A stretch of DNA of 64,000 nucleotides, taken from contig JAIWZP010000011.1 in assembly GCA_025201375.1 (NCBI GenBank), positions 372,001 through 436,000 on the forward strand. The letters are read 5' to 3'. This DNA comes from Gongronella butleri (Eukaryota > Mucoromycota > Mucoromycetes > Mucorales > Cunninghamellaceae). The first letter of the stretch is position 1; every line of letters begins with the position of its first letter. The notes under the pieces were generated by a model. It was given only the letters and a program-made list of their open reading frames with translations. It was not told the origin of the DNA and searched no databases. A program made the translations under genes and the position numbers. Below are positions 20,639 through 31,646 of the stretch, piece by piece.

Positions 20639-23600
20639 ATGCCGTACTTTTCTTTGCGCCGCGTCGTTGGCGGCAAGCAAGGACGTGGTGACGGTGACGC
20701 GACGCGGCAGCCGCTCTTGTCGGGCAGCGCAACACACGGTGACTATGGTGCGCGCGGGTCAGTTTCGCCATCATCGCCGCCCTTGTCGTCGTTGTTAGGG
20801 TCTGCACGCGGCGGTGCAGGCACGACGCCTGCCACGACGCCGCCTGCGCACGTGTCCAACAGCATTAGCAGCGACAACATGGATTATTTTTATCGCCATG
20901 ACCAAGAGAACGACAAAGACGAGTCGAGCGCCGATTTGAACGCATTGGCTCAGCCATTGACGTTGCCATGGCAACGGATGGTGTCGTTTTGCCTGTCTAT
21001 AGTGTTTTGTGGGCAGATGGTATCGACGATTGCATTATTGACGTCGGCGCCGGCGTCGTTGGCGTATGCGTGGATCTCGCAGACGCTGCAGCCTCTTATG
21101 ACGATCACGTGGGCGTTTTTGTTGGTGATGTGGCACCAGCAGCACGCCGACCGACGCGCCGCGTACCTTGTCGGCCCGTGCACGGAATGGAAAACACTTG
21201 TTTTTGTGGTGTTTTTATTTAGCATTGTGCCATTGATTGGTTTATTGACGAGCATGGCGGACTCCATGGCCTTGCCAAGCGTTGCGTATGGGTTGACGCT
21301 CGTGTCCGTGGTGTTCGCGGTGTTTGTGGCGTCGTCTGCGCGACAGGCTTTATTGTCGCAGCAGCAATATACCCTTTGGCTGAAGCAGCGGCTGCAATTG
21401 CACCATTCACGCACGCGACGCGTCGTCCAGCGCGCGGCGGCGGCGCATGCCGAAGTGCAAGAGTCCGCGACGATGATCATGGCAACCTTGGAGCAATGTA
21501 CACCGATCCACACGCTGGCCGCATCGCATTTGCAAGAACGATTATCTGCGTGCACAACGTCGCTGCCCATGGCGAGCCTATCGGCGATCCGCACGCACAT
21601 CCATCAACTGCAGCACCTACGCAATCACCACGATCTCATCGACACATCCGTGACCACCGCACCCTTCGATGTCGGCGATCTTCTGCAATCAGTCGGCGAT
21701 GCCATGGCCGGCATTGCCGCCAAACTCGATGTTAACGTCGTCCTCTACCACGCAGACAACAACATGCACCACGCACGCGTCCTTGGCAACGAGCCTGGCC
21801 TGCGCCATGCCCTCTTTAGTGTAAAGAAAAATGAAACCGGGAGGCAAATAGCAAAAAAAAAAAGACAGAAAATGCTCATCTTTTTTTTTACTTTTTTTTT
21901 TTTTATTGTCTCTCACTCTCGCTCTCGCTCTCGCTCTCTCTTTTATTCTTTTGTATTCTCTTTTTATTCTTTCCTTTTTTTTCTTTTCCCTTTTTTTTTT
22001 CTTTTTTTTTTCCTTTTTTTATCACAAATAGCTGGTCCAGCCGCTCCTGGACAGCTGCACGCCGGGCGCGTCGATCGAGCTTGGGCTGAATATCCGTCCG
22101 TCGTCGTCTGCAGACCACGAGCAGAGCACTGAGCCGAGGATGCACATCCAGATGGAGATTATCCACACGATGTCGCCTGCGATTCCTGACCAAGTGCTGC
22201 TTTCTGGTGCTGCACCTGCGGTGCTGACGCCGGACAAGATGCAGCAGACGGTGAATTCGTGTTTGGAGGGCGTGGACGCGAAATTGTCCATGCGACAGCT
22301 GTCGCCGCAAAAGTTGCGCGTCGATTTCGGCGTGACGCTGCCATGGATAGATGCCTTTGACGGCCATCATCCGCCGATGCACAAGGAATGTCGACTGGAA
22401 CCGTCGCTCAAGGAATTGACACATTTTGTGGGACAGCTAAAGGGCGCGCGTATGATTTTGCATGCGCGTGAGCAAAGCTTGTTTGCCAAGCATATCACGG
22501 GGTGCCTTGCCAGCTGGAATTGCGACATCAGCCACGTGCCCATTGACCAGGAAATGATCAACGACGCGTCGTCGTCGGCATCGTCCGTGTCGGTCGCGTC
22601 CAATGGCGCGACGCCATCGTCCGAGCATTCGTCTTCGCTTGGTGTGACCCCGACGCAAGAGGATACGACGCCCAATCACGACCGGAAACGCGCGCATCAG
22701 CCATTGTCGTCGTCGTCGACGAGCAACAATCACAATCATCATCATCATCATCATAATAATAATAACAATGTGCCGTCACCGGCCATTGAAGAGGAGCATT
22801 TGCTTGCATTGCCGCCAGCATTTGTGTTGATTGACGATCATATACCCACACTGGACAACGTCCTCAACGAATTGCGCACGAAATCAACCACGCACCAACC
22901 GACCATGGCATCACCAGGCAGCACCACCACCTCCAGGCGCCAGCATCAACCACAGCACAAAAAGCACCACCACCTTCCTCATCATTATATGCCTTTGCAC
23001 CATCATTATTCTCATGCGAATCATCATCCGCAGCAGCAGCATCAGCAGCATCAGCAGCAACAACACAATCACCACCGCACACACAGCAACAACCAAAACA
23101 ACCATAACAATCGAAGTGCCATTGTGTTTTTCACGTCCTTGTCCAATTACAAGCGTGTGCGGCAGACCATTCATTGCGCGCTTGCTTGCACGGGGATGGC
23201 CATTCCACGGATTGTGGTGGTGCCCAAGCCTGCCGGGCCAAAGAGGTATTTGACGGCTTTCCATACGGCTTGGTACAATGTGGCGCTTCATCAGCCGCAT
23301 TTCATGCCCATTGCCACGTCACCGGCCAGCCCACTCTTCCATATGATGGCACCGATGCAATACCAGTCACCATCGCCGCTCGGCATGCCCCTCGATGGTT
23401 CCACCAACAACAATGATTTGCAAAATCTCGTCTATGGCCCCAGTCCCGCGCCGCCAACTACGCTTACACCACCCACGCCAGACCGCCAGCCATTGCAGGA
23501 TCATTATTTCCACGCGCAGCACCCACCAAGCACGCGCACAACACGACGCCCCGTCACCTTTGGCACCACCACCACCGCAAATCCAAACACATTGTCCACA

Positions 23601-25593
23601 TCGCCCCATTTCCACCATCATGAGCCAGGCATGCATTATTTCGATCATCCTCCACCCATGCCATCCGCCACTCAAGGCCAAAAGACCCCTTCGTCAACAT
23701 CAACCGCAGCGTCTCAGGGCACTACGACTGCGCGCCGCGCATCACAGCAACACACTGATATGGATTATCACGCAAATGACCAAGATGCCTCCCTGATGAA
23801 CGAAAACGACACCACACCGGTTGCTCCCACCACCACGGCTTCCCCAATGGACGATGCAAAGGATTCGGCCGCGCCCGTTGTCGTCACCCCACCCACCAAT
23901 GACGCTGGAGGCCAAAAGTCGCGCATCAAGCTGTACAAAAGGCGCAAGAAGGTGCATGGCTCTGCTTTTGCAAATACCGTCAGCCCGCCCATCAATGTCC
24001 TCATTGTGGAAGGTACGTAAAAACAATATCATAAAGGAGGAAGAAAAGAGAAAAATTGTCGTATGCGATGCTCAATTGGCGTCTTTTTTTTTTTTTTTTC
24101 TCTAGACAACATGATCAACCAGGCAATCTTGTCGGCGTGGATGAAGAAACACAAGATCAAATTCTCGGTCGCAGGCAATGGCCAGGAGGCCGTGGAGAAA
24201 TGGAAGGCAGGCGGGTTCCATTTGATCTTGGTAAGTCGACAAAAAAAGAGAAATTGGACACTTTTTTTAATTTTGTAATTTTTTAATTTATTTTTTTTTG
24301 CTCAATTCTCTCTTTGTTTCCCGGTGGTTTTATTAGATGGACATCCAACTGCCGGTGATGAGCGGGATTGACGCGACAAAGATCATCCGATCGATTGAAA
24401 AGGAGAAAAAGATTGGCGTGCTGCCCATGTCGTCGTCGTTTTTGCAGCGACAGCTGGACATTGAGTCTGGGCAGGCCATGGATGCCGCCGCCGAGACAAC
24501 GACGGTGGTTCCGGCACCCGTGGACGCGTCCATCACCACCGAAGAAGATGTATTGGACGGCACCGCCATGATGATGATGCCCAGCACGTTCCGGTCGCCC
24601 GTGATCATCGTGGCCCTCACTGCGTCATCGCTCGAGTCCGACCGCCACGCCGCGCTGGCCGCAGGATGCAATGACTTTTTGACAAAGCCCGTCAGCCTCG
24701 AGTGGCTGGAAAAGAAGATCATTGAATGGGGCTGCATGCAGGCTCTCATCGACTTTGAGGGCTGGCGCCGCTGGAAGCGCTCCAATGACCAGCAAAAGGT
24801 ACAGCAAGAACAGCAGGAGCAACGCGCAACAGCCACCTCCTCCACATCCACACAGCAACACGGTAAAACGAGAAAGAGAGAGAAGGAAAAAATGGAAACA
24901 GAACGAAAAAAGGGATAAAAGAGAGAAAACAGGGAAAGAAAGAGCAAGAACAAATCCAAAAAAAAAAAGTGGGGCCTATTCCTCATTTTATTCATGATTT
25001 TTAGAAGATGGCCCCGTGTACGACAAGGATCGGGCGCTTTTCTCGTCGTCACCACCATCTCTTGCGTCGACGCATGCACAGTCATCGCCCACGACGGCGG
25101 CCAGCAGCTCGGTAGCAACGCCATCCACCCACATGTCGCAGAGCATCCAATTCCGGCGCCCTGTGTCGCCACTCATGATGGACACGCCATTGACCCCGCC
25201 GCCCATTGCCGCCTGGGCACCTGCACCTCCCTTCCGCAAGGGCATCCTGCTCCCCGGCGCCGTCGGACTCAACAAGCGCAGATTCTCGACCATGGACAGC
25301 ACAAAACACAACCACAACCAGTAAAAAAACCAAAAAAAAAGAAGAAACATTAGCCAGATATGGACCCTCACCTTCAATTTTCCCACCTCCCATCCCCCTC
25401 CTCTAGGCACGCCATGCCGCCTGTCGCTTCGTCATCATCGTCGGCCGCCATGTATCCCCCATTGGCCATCCGACACAAGCCCGTCCTCATCCAAAAAAGC
25501 AGCAGCGAGACAACCATCCACGGCATTGGTGCAAGGCGTTGTGTCCCCATGAAAAAAGCCGTCTCCATGGATGATACACTCACGCCAACCTAA
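20639..25593 (+). CDS. SSK1: Ssk1-type response regulator with predicted membrane domain (HOG pathway)
   Basis: Six exons: 20639-21820, 22032-24012, 24106-24230, 24337-24862, 25005-25320 and 25407-25593, giving 1,438 residues. The receiver begins at about 1049 with INVLIVED (D1055), has phospho-acceptor D1098 in MDIQLPVMSG, T1191 in IVALTASS and K1213 in DFLTKPVS, then WGCMQALIDFEGW, an Ssk1 hallmark. As in Ssk1 there is a Ser-rich insert inside the receiver. Ssk1 takes phosphate from the Ypd1 phosphorelay; the unphosphorylated form activates the Ssk2-type MAPKKK. Unusually, residues about 113-233 contain four hydrophobic spans. Next comes a helical, histidine-kinase-like segment with FDVGDLLQSVGDAMAG and NVVLYHAD, without clear catalytic boxes. 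A long His/Gln/Asn-rich linker joins it to the receiver. The ATG at 20639 follows a T-rich leader. Confidence 0.9.
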
Positions 25594-26673
25594 TTGTCAT
25601 CACCCCCCTTCCCCATCCATTACCCGCTTTTTTTCTCATTCCCCTCAATTCTTTGTTTTCCATCACAATGCCTTTAAAAAAGTTGTATGTCTTTTCTCCT
25701 TTTTTTATTCATGATGAAGGAATGGTGTCAAAGCTGTTCCTTTGTGCTTTGAGATATTTGTTATGCACGTTGTCCCTTTTTTCTTTTTTTTTTTTTTGCA
25801 TTTGTTCATGTCTTTTGGAAGGACAGGTGCCTCCTCTTGTTTGTGCGCGGGAGGAGAGGCATGTTTAGGAGGCAAATGCAATGCTTGTGACGACACGCTC
25901 GGCCCCGTCATGTCCAAGCTTCCCGGAGACGGGTAAAAAGGAGAAAAATGGCTCATTGGGCGCTTGCCAGGGGATTCCAGTGCAGCCAGCAGAGCAAGCA
26001 AGTGAGGAGGCCATCGGCCGGGAGCGAGACCTATCCCTAGGAGAAGCCCATTGAAGCGAGCAACACGGATGTGAAAAAAAAGGGTTGCATGAAAATATGC
26101 CAAAGCACGAAACGCGTCTTCTCTTTCTTGATTTTTTTTCGGATGCCGCTACGCGTGACACAAATGACACGCATTGTCATGCACCGTGGCAAAAAAGACA
26201 ATGGGCAAGTCGTGATGATTAAAACTATAAAATTGGGCAAATAAATGCTGCAAACGATCGCGCGCCTTCTCGTTTTATGGACCAAAAATAAACCACAAAT
26301 AAGTGGCCGTGTGGCCACTTTGGACCAAATTGGTGGGTCAGGGGAGGGGAATAAATGGAGGGAGAGAGTGGGGGGGGGGACAAGCCCACCCCCCTAAAAG
26401 AAGCAATGGATCGACAGGGCAGTGCTGTCGTCTTGAAACCTGTCACGAAATTGGGCGATATTTTAAGTTTTGAACAAGGAGGTTGTGGGGCCAACATGCG
26501 TGGTCGACCCCAAGACAAAAAAAAAATTGTAAAGCAAGACCATCATGTTACCTAAAAAAAAAAAAAAAAGGAGCATTCAAACTGCAAAGTTGCCAATTCT
26601 TGATTATTCACCTTTTTTTTTTCTCTCACTCTCTCTCTTTTATTTCTTTTTTTTTTTTGAAAAAAAATACGCC
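25594..26673. other. intergenic between SSK1 and an unknown gene
   Basis: The 3' region of SSK1, then about 700 bp with no coding support, ending in a C/T-rich leader with a CTCTCACTCTCTCTC run. No repeat shared with other parts of the window was noticed. Confidence 0.45.
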
Positions 26674-27918
26674 ATGATGTCACAGTATCAGCAGCGTCAT
26701 CCACACAATTACAACACAACATATGCATTGGCGCAATTCTTAGCCACGACGGGGCCTGAAGAATACCAAAAGAAGCATCTGCAGCATCCTCACGTGCTTT
26801 CTAGCCATGACACGGCGTATGCACATCCACTCCATCCTCACCAGCAGCAGCAACAGCAACAACAAGGTCCACGGTTCTTTGATTGGCTGCGCAGGCGTCA
26901 TGGGTCGGTGCCCAATGCACACACCACGGCGCATTCGCAACAAGCATTGACATCGGTGTCCGCTGCCCCACGGCCATTGAAGCAACATGCGTCCATGTCG
27001 ACAACGACGCGCATAAAGTCGTCGGCACGCGCAGGATCGCCGGCGACCACGGTGACAACCATTGGTTCGAATGCGACGACCGTGACGAGCCACAAAAAGC
27101 ACATTCCGCTGCTTGGCGAGGATTACCGGCCATTTGGCGACGAGGGAGGCATTGAGCTGACGCCCGATGACACGCTGGATTTGTCGCGCAAGAGGCGTCA
27201 GAGCTGCACCAACACGTGCATGAGCCTTGGCCATATGCTGGACACGCCGCACCCAACCATGCATCATCACCACCACCATCACCACCATCGCGTCGTGTCA
27301 GACCACAATAACAACAATGGCGTCGACATGGACGATAATGACGACCAGGATGATGATGACAATGACAATGACCATGATCATTTACATGATGACGACGATG
27401 ATGATGATGATGAGGATGATCTACCGGGGGCGTTCCCGATGCCGCCGTCATCCCATGAATCCCTGCGCAAAAAGGCAAGCACCACCATGATTATCAACAA
27501 AACCGCCACCTCCGCCACTATTGCAAAAACACCCACTGTCGCGCCATCGCCGTGCCACATGGCCACGCAAACCACCTTTGAAGACAACGACCTGTGGAAC
27601 TCCATCGGCGACGCGCGGCGCGTGTCAGTCGTTGGCTCCAATGGCCGCTGCCGCCTTTGCAGCCGCGTCGCAACGCATGAAAAAGACGAAAAACACACTC
27701 GCCGACGCAGCTGCCCTCCGGCACTCGCGTCCGGTGCGCGCATCAAACTCGGCCAGGAAGCCACTGTATTGCTGGCCCTCATTGAGCAGCTCAAACAACA
27801 GCTGGCAGAGGAACAACAGTCGCGCAAAATCCTCGAACAGACCATCCAGCAACAATTGTCCTCCGCCACCCTCCTCTCGCCCTCCTCCTCTTCCCACACG
27901 CGTACCTCCACATCTTAA
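26674..27918 (+). CDS. His/Asp-rich protein, function unknown
   Basis: Intronless, 414 residues. Near the N-terminus is LAQFLATTGPEEYQKK, followed by a Gln run and FFDWLRRRHG. The middle has an eight- to nine-His run, then a long Asp/Asn-rich acidic region (about residues 205-250). Near residues 320-345 a small Cys-containing segment reads GRCRLCSRVATHEKDEKHTRRRSCPP, possibly metal-binding. The C-terminus EATVLLALIEQLKQQLAEEQ is a strong coiled coil, suggesting dimerisation. No family was recognised. The first of two adjacent ATGs is used; the reading upstream is Lys and Phe runs from homopolymers. Confidence 0.8.
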   Translation: MMSQYQQRHPHNYNTTYALAQFLATTGPEEYQKKHLQHPHVLSSHDTAYAHPLHPHQQQQQQQQGPRFFDWLRRRHGSVPNAHTTAHSQQALTSVSAAPRPLKQHASMSTTTRIKSSARAGSPATTVTTIGSNATTVTSHKKHIPLLGEDYRPFGDEGGIELTPDDTLDLSRKRRQSCTNTCMSLGHMLDTPHPTMHHHHHHHHHRVVSDHNNNNGVDMDDNDDQDDDDNDNDHDHLHDDDDDDDDEDDLPGAFPMPPSSHESLRKKASTTMIINKTATSATIAKTPTVAPSPCHMATQTTFEDNDLWNSIGDARRVSVVGSNGRCRLCSRVATHEKDEKHTRRRSCPPALASGARIKLGQEATVLLALIEQLKQQLAEEQQSRKILEQTIQQQLSSATLLSPSSSSHTRTSTS

Positions 27919-28309
27919 TCCATTTTAATTATTATTTTTTCTTTTTGTGTGTCCTTTATTTCTTTACAATTTACGATATTTACCCTATTTTCGATTAAAT
28001 CGAACCCTTCCTCCTTTTAACAATGAGAAACTTGATCATCTTTTCGATATGAATGATCCTTTTGAATGTCAAAAAGAACGAGGGCGCCTGTGACGGCAAT
28101 CAGCTGGCCTGTAGCGGCAGAAATCGCGTATTTGCATATTTTCGTGACATTGCTAAAGTTTGGTTGGAGCCGGCTGAGGTCAAAAAGAGGCCTTTTGTAT
28201 CAAATGCGTTTGCGTGTCTGTTTCTCACGTGTCGTGCTGCTTTCAAATGGGGACTGGGCTTGTTGTTCCCGAAAAATCATTATTTAAATGTAATTGGTGT
28301 ATTTTGCCC

Positions 28310-29130
28310 ACTTGCCCGTGCATCTTTCATCAACCTGGCAGATTCAGCTCTTGATCCTTGAGCATCCAACGTTTCTCGTTCAAATGAGCCCACTCTCGCG
28401 GCGCTGCGATCACTAGATGGGCGCCCATGGACGATTTTCAAAGTCATGAATTTTCCAAGGGGCACAGTCGACGATTTAAAATTCGTGACTTTTCGGTCCT
28501 CAGATCGCCTCGTCATTCACACACGTGGTAAGTCGCATCTCTTTACCGACAAAATGCAATAAAAAACAGGGGTCCAATGACTAGCTTTCGCGAAAAGCGC
28601 GAAAATCTGCGATTTTCCACTCCAAGGCAAACTCAATGAGGATTGGCCCCAGCGTCATCAAAGTTATATCATCAGAAAGATCTCGACTTTAGGCGTGTGT
28701 AGATATGGATGATCTCTGAAAAAAGCGGTTTTCTGGCGTGTTTGACACGGTTTCAAAATCATATATAATTTTCGATGCGTGATAAACCGCGTCAATTGGC
28801 AAGTCACACGCGCCGATTCCTAATCAAATCCACGCGCCTTGCGTGTCTCTTGCCAGTGGATGCATCGGGACGGCGCTATGAGCGCGTTTTCCTCGTGCAA
28901 TTCGTCGTTGAGGTCTAAACGAAAATCGTTCATTGCTCGTTATCCAACAAATGGACAGTCCTCTTTTTTGGCCTTGCTGGTGGTTTCTCGCAGCCGTGCG
29001 CCGTGTGTGGCTGTTTGGCCCTCATTGGCGGACCCAATTTTCATTTTTCTGTTCGGGGGCTGGACACGACAAGGATTTTGATCGACCTCTGGCGTGCCAC
29101 CACGGTTTGCCACAGCTGCCAATGATGCTC
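28310..29130 (+). repeat. dispersed repeat R2, copy b
   Basis: Collinear with copy c at 55030-55950. Shared blocks are CGTTTCTCGTTCAAATGAGCC, GGGGCACAGTCGACGATTT, CCTCAGATCGC, AAATGCAATAAAAAA and GAAAATCGTTCATTGCTCGTTA. Both copies have the same orientation. No intact reading frame is present. Confidence 0.75.
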
Positions 29131-30518
29131 TACCATCTTTTTTGCACCCCACTCTTGAATTTGGCGACGCGCTCAGGTGAATTTGTAAACTTATTTGGCG
29201 AGTGACAAGTGGTTTTTGGCTTTTCGGTGTGTAATTGCCTGTTTTTCAACCAAATGATCATTTTAATGCCCTTTTTTGCAGTAAAGAAGACGCGCGAGTC
29301 ACGTCCAACAGCAACTTTGGCAGACATCAGAGCAGCTAAAAACAAATGAAAAAAAAAACACATTTTAACAACTTGATGCCTTGATTCATGTTCACTTTTG
29401 AGTTGGTGCGCGTCGCCAAAGGCATGCGAGATGTGCTGGATATCTGACCTTGCAAAGAACATTGTCGATCGGCAAGGCGGTTTTCCAAGAAAACATCGAT
29501 TAGCAAGTTTTTTGTCGCCATTTGGCTTGTTTGGGAGTGGATTTTGCCATCTGGAGCTGGTCGACCTGTCGACTACCCTTTGACCGCCTGTGTGGTGGCC
29601 AGATTGCCGTGCGTAAGTGGCAAAGAAAAAAAAAGTGACAGTTCGTGTCAAATGACTCAAATACACGCATTCTGGGTTTCGTCATGAATTATGCATGCAC
29701 TGCGTGCCGCGTGCCATCCTTTTTTTTTTAGGTTTTAAAACCCCGCACGGCATGCGCATGCGGCGAAAAGTGCGCACTCTTCTTTGTCTATTTTTTTTTA
29801 ATTTCTGACCGAAACAAAGAAAAAAAGGAACAATTCATGCGTTGCGTGCCGTGTCCAATCACGATGCAAAAGAAGGCCGCCGAACGTGAAGCGAAACAGG
29901 CTCATACACCTCATTATCTATTTTCATCGGCCGATGTCGGTCGATGCGCTGATTCTTGCCCAATCAGGCTAGGCGGTCGGACGAACGATTGGATGCAGCA
30001 GCCAAGATGGAAAATCCTGACCAAAAAGTTGCTAAGGTGTGTTGCTGGGCCGCTCACCACTCCGCCACGACGAGGGCCAACCTCACGGAAATGGAAGCGT
30101 CAACAAAGAAACCCAAAAAGATGGTGTGAGAAAAAAAAAGGGAATGCTTGTTTATTTCGTTTGCTCCCTGCGCCCAATATTGTCACATGGTGAGCCGCGG
30201 TAATGAAGGCAACTCCCTGTTTTTTTGTTTTTTTTTTCTTTGTTTACAATCAACCTTGGAAAGAGAGAGCAATCAACAATCAATTGGGCCCATCTGTGTG
30301 ACGATGAAGCGTGATGAAGTCATCCCCCCTTGCCAAACAGGAGACAAAAAAGGGGAGGACAGGAAAAGCAGGTGATTCTTTTTTAAGCCCAGCCGCACAC
30401 CTGCACACACAAGGGTTGCACATGGCGACATTTTTTTTGTTTGACTTGCCGCGACCCGAATTCATTGTCCCCTTCTTTCCAAAAGAAACTGCCCATCCTT
30501 GCGGAAGCGTACTACATC

Positions 30519-30640
30519 ACCAATGGGAAGCGCCAATGGGCGAAAAAAAATCTGCCCCTCCCCCCTTGTCTTTTTTCCCATGGCGTAGCACCCCCCCTTT
30601 TTTAAATTTACTCTTTGTTTGCCGCAAGACTATAAAAGAC
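30519..30640 (+). promoter_or_regulatory. promoter with two CCAAT boxes and a TATA box
   Basis: CCAAT at 30520-30524 and again at 30533-30537, 13 bp apart, both followed by GGG. TATAAAAG lies at 30631-30638, about 130 bp before the ATG at 30769. This is the clearest promoter in the window and points to binding by the CCAAT (HAP) complex. Confidence 0.6.
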
Positions 30641-30768
30641 ACAGTTTTTTCGCGGTTTTGCATAAATTTTGACCTGTCAATTTCGAATTATCTCTTTTTT
30701 ATTTTTTTCACTCTCTCCACGTTTTTGTACAGTACATCCTTCAACATTGCATATCAACAAAATTCATC

Positions 30769-31257
30769 ATGAATCAAGCCGCCGCCAAGCCCGCTGATGA
30801 CGCCATTGAGCAGCAATCACCACACGATGAACAACAATTGCAAGCCGAGCAAGAGCAAGCCTTGAGCAAGCTGTGTCTGATGGCGTGGTCTGATTGGCTA
30901 AACGAGGTCGACTGTGCCTCCTCGACATGTGTGCCCGAATTGAGCCCGAGCGGCGACGAATTGGACACCACGGATCCCGTGGATGTTTCTCTTCTTGGCA
31001 AACGCAAACGCACCACCGCGTCTGTTGTCGATTCGTCCGACGAAGAAGACGGCGACGAATACAACCCACTGGCCGACCTGGATCTGGTCGAGGTCACTTT
31101 TGACACTCCTCTGCTTATTGTCGACCATGACGCGCACCCGCCTTTTAACAAAAAGCAACGCTTTGTCGATGACGACTTTACGTTGGCGTCCCTGGAGCCA
31201 AAGGGCGCCGCGCTCGAGCTCGACGACCACTGGATCCTCGACATGGATGCTGCATAA
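30769..31257 (+). CDS. small acidic nuclear-type protein, function unknown
   Basis: Intronless, 162 residues, strongly acidic. Near residue 81 there is LGKRKRTT, a monopartite nuclear-localisation signal, followed by SSDEEDGDEY, which looks like a casein-kinase-2 site cluster. A second basic patch NKKQRF lies near 127, then alternating acidic and hydrophobic residues to the end, FTLASLEPKG and DDHWILDMDA, resembling an acidic activation segment. No family is recognised. The strong promoter with TATA and CCAAT boxes and the lack of introns suggest high or inducible expression, which is inference. Confidence 0.78.
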   Translation: MNQAAAKPADDAIEQQSPHDEQQLQAEQEQALSKLCLMAWSDWLNEVDCASSTCVPELSPSGDELDTTDPVDVSLLGKRKRTTASVVDSSDEEDGDEYNPLADLDLVEVTFDTPLLIVDHDAHPPFNKKQRFVDDDFTLASLEPKGAALELDDHWILDMDAA

Positions 31258-31646
31258 ATGAAAGAAGCATCATGGATCTAGACCCATTTTTTTTTTTTTG
31301 TTTTGCAGCGCGCACGCACGCGTTCTGGCAACCTTTTGGCTCCTCCCGCCCCCCCTTTTTTTTTTCTCTCACTCTCTTGTACATGTTCCCTCTCGTCGCA
31401 TATCCCTTTTTTCATTGTCCCTGTAGATAGACACACACATAAATGAATTGATTCCCCCCTATTTCCCTCGCTTGAACGAATAAAAATCCTTTGCATAGCA
31501 TCTTTTACAAACAAAAATCAAAAAATGGGCTTTTGCCATGGATCTCTCCACGGCATTGGAGGGTATGAATGGGAGAGAAGATGGGAGAGGAGGGGGAGAG
31601 GGGCTAAATCAAGAAATGATCGTCTTTTTGGTTCCAGAGCCTTCCT
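31258..31646. other. convergent 3' spacer
   Basis: Tail-to-tail spacer between the acidic-protein gene and the RBR ligase gene. It contains T runs and an AATAAA at about 31479. No gene. Confidence 0.5.

Larger units (their letters stand above)
27919..30768. other. gene-free stretch with R2 copy and a promoter
   Basis: Apart from the R2 copy and the promoter of the next gene no feature is supported. A GC-rich cluster of GCATGC/GCGTGCC motifs occurs at about 29690-29765. Open frames of up to 178 codons lack splice signals, family motifs and coding-like composition. Confidence 0.4.

Noticed and set aside
20950..21600. 216-codon minus-strand frame opposite SSK1 exon 1
   Set aside because: The plus-strand frame is continuous with the Ssk1 receiver by clean splicing; the minus frame has no motif.
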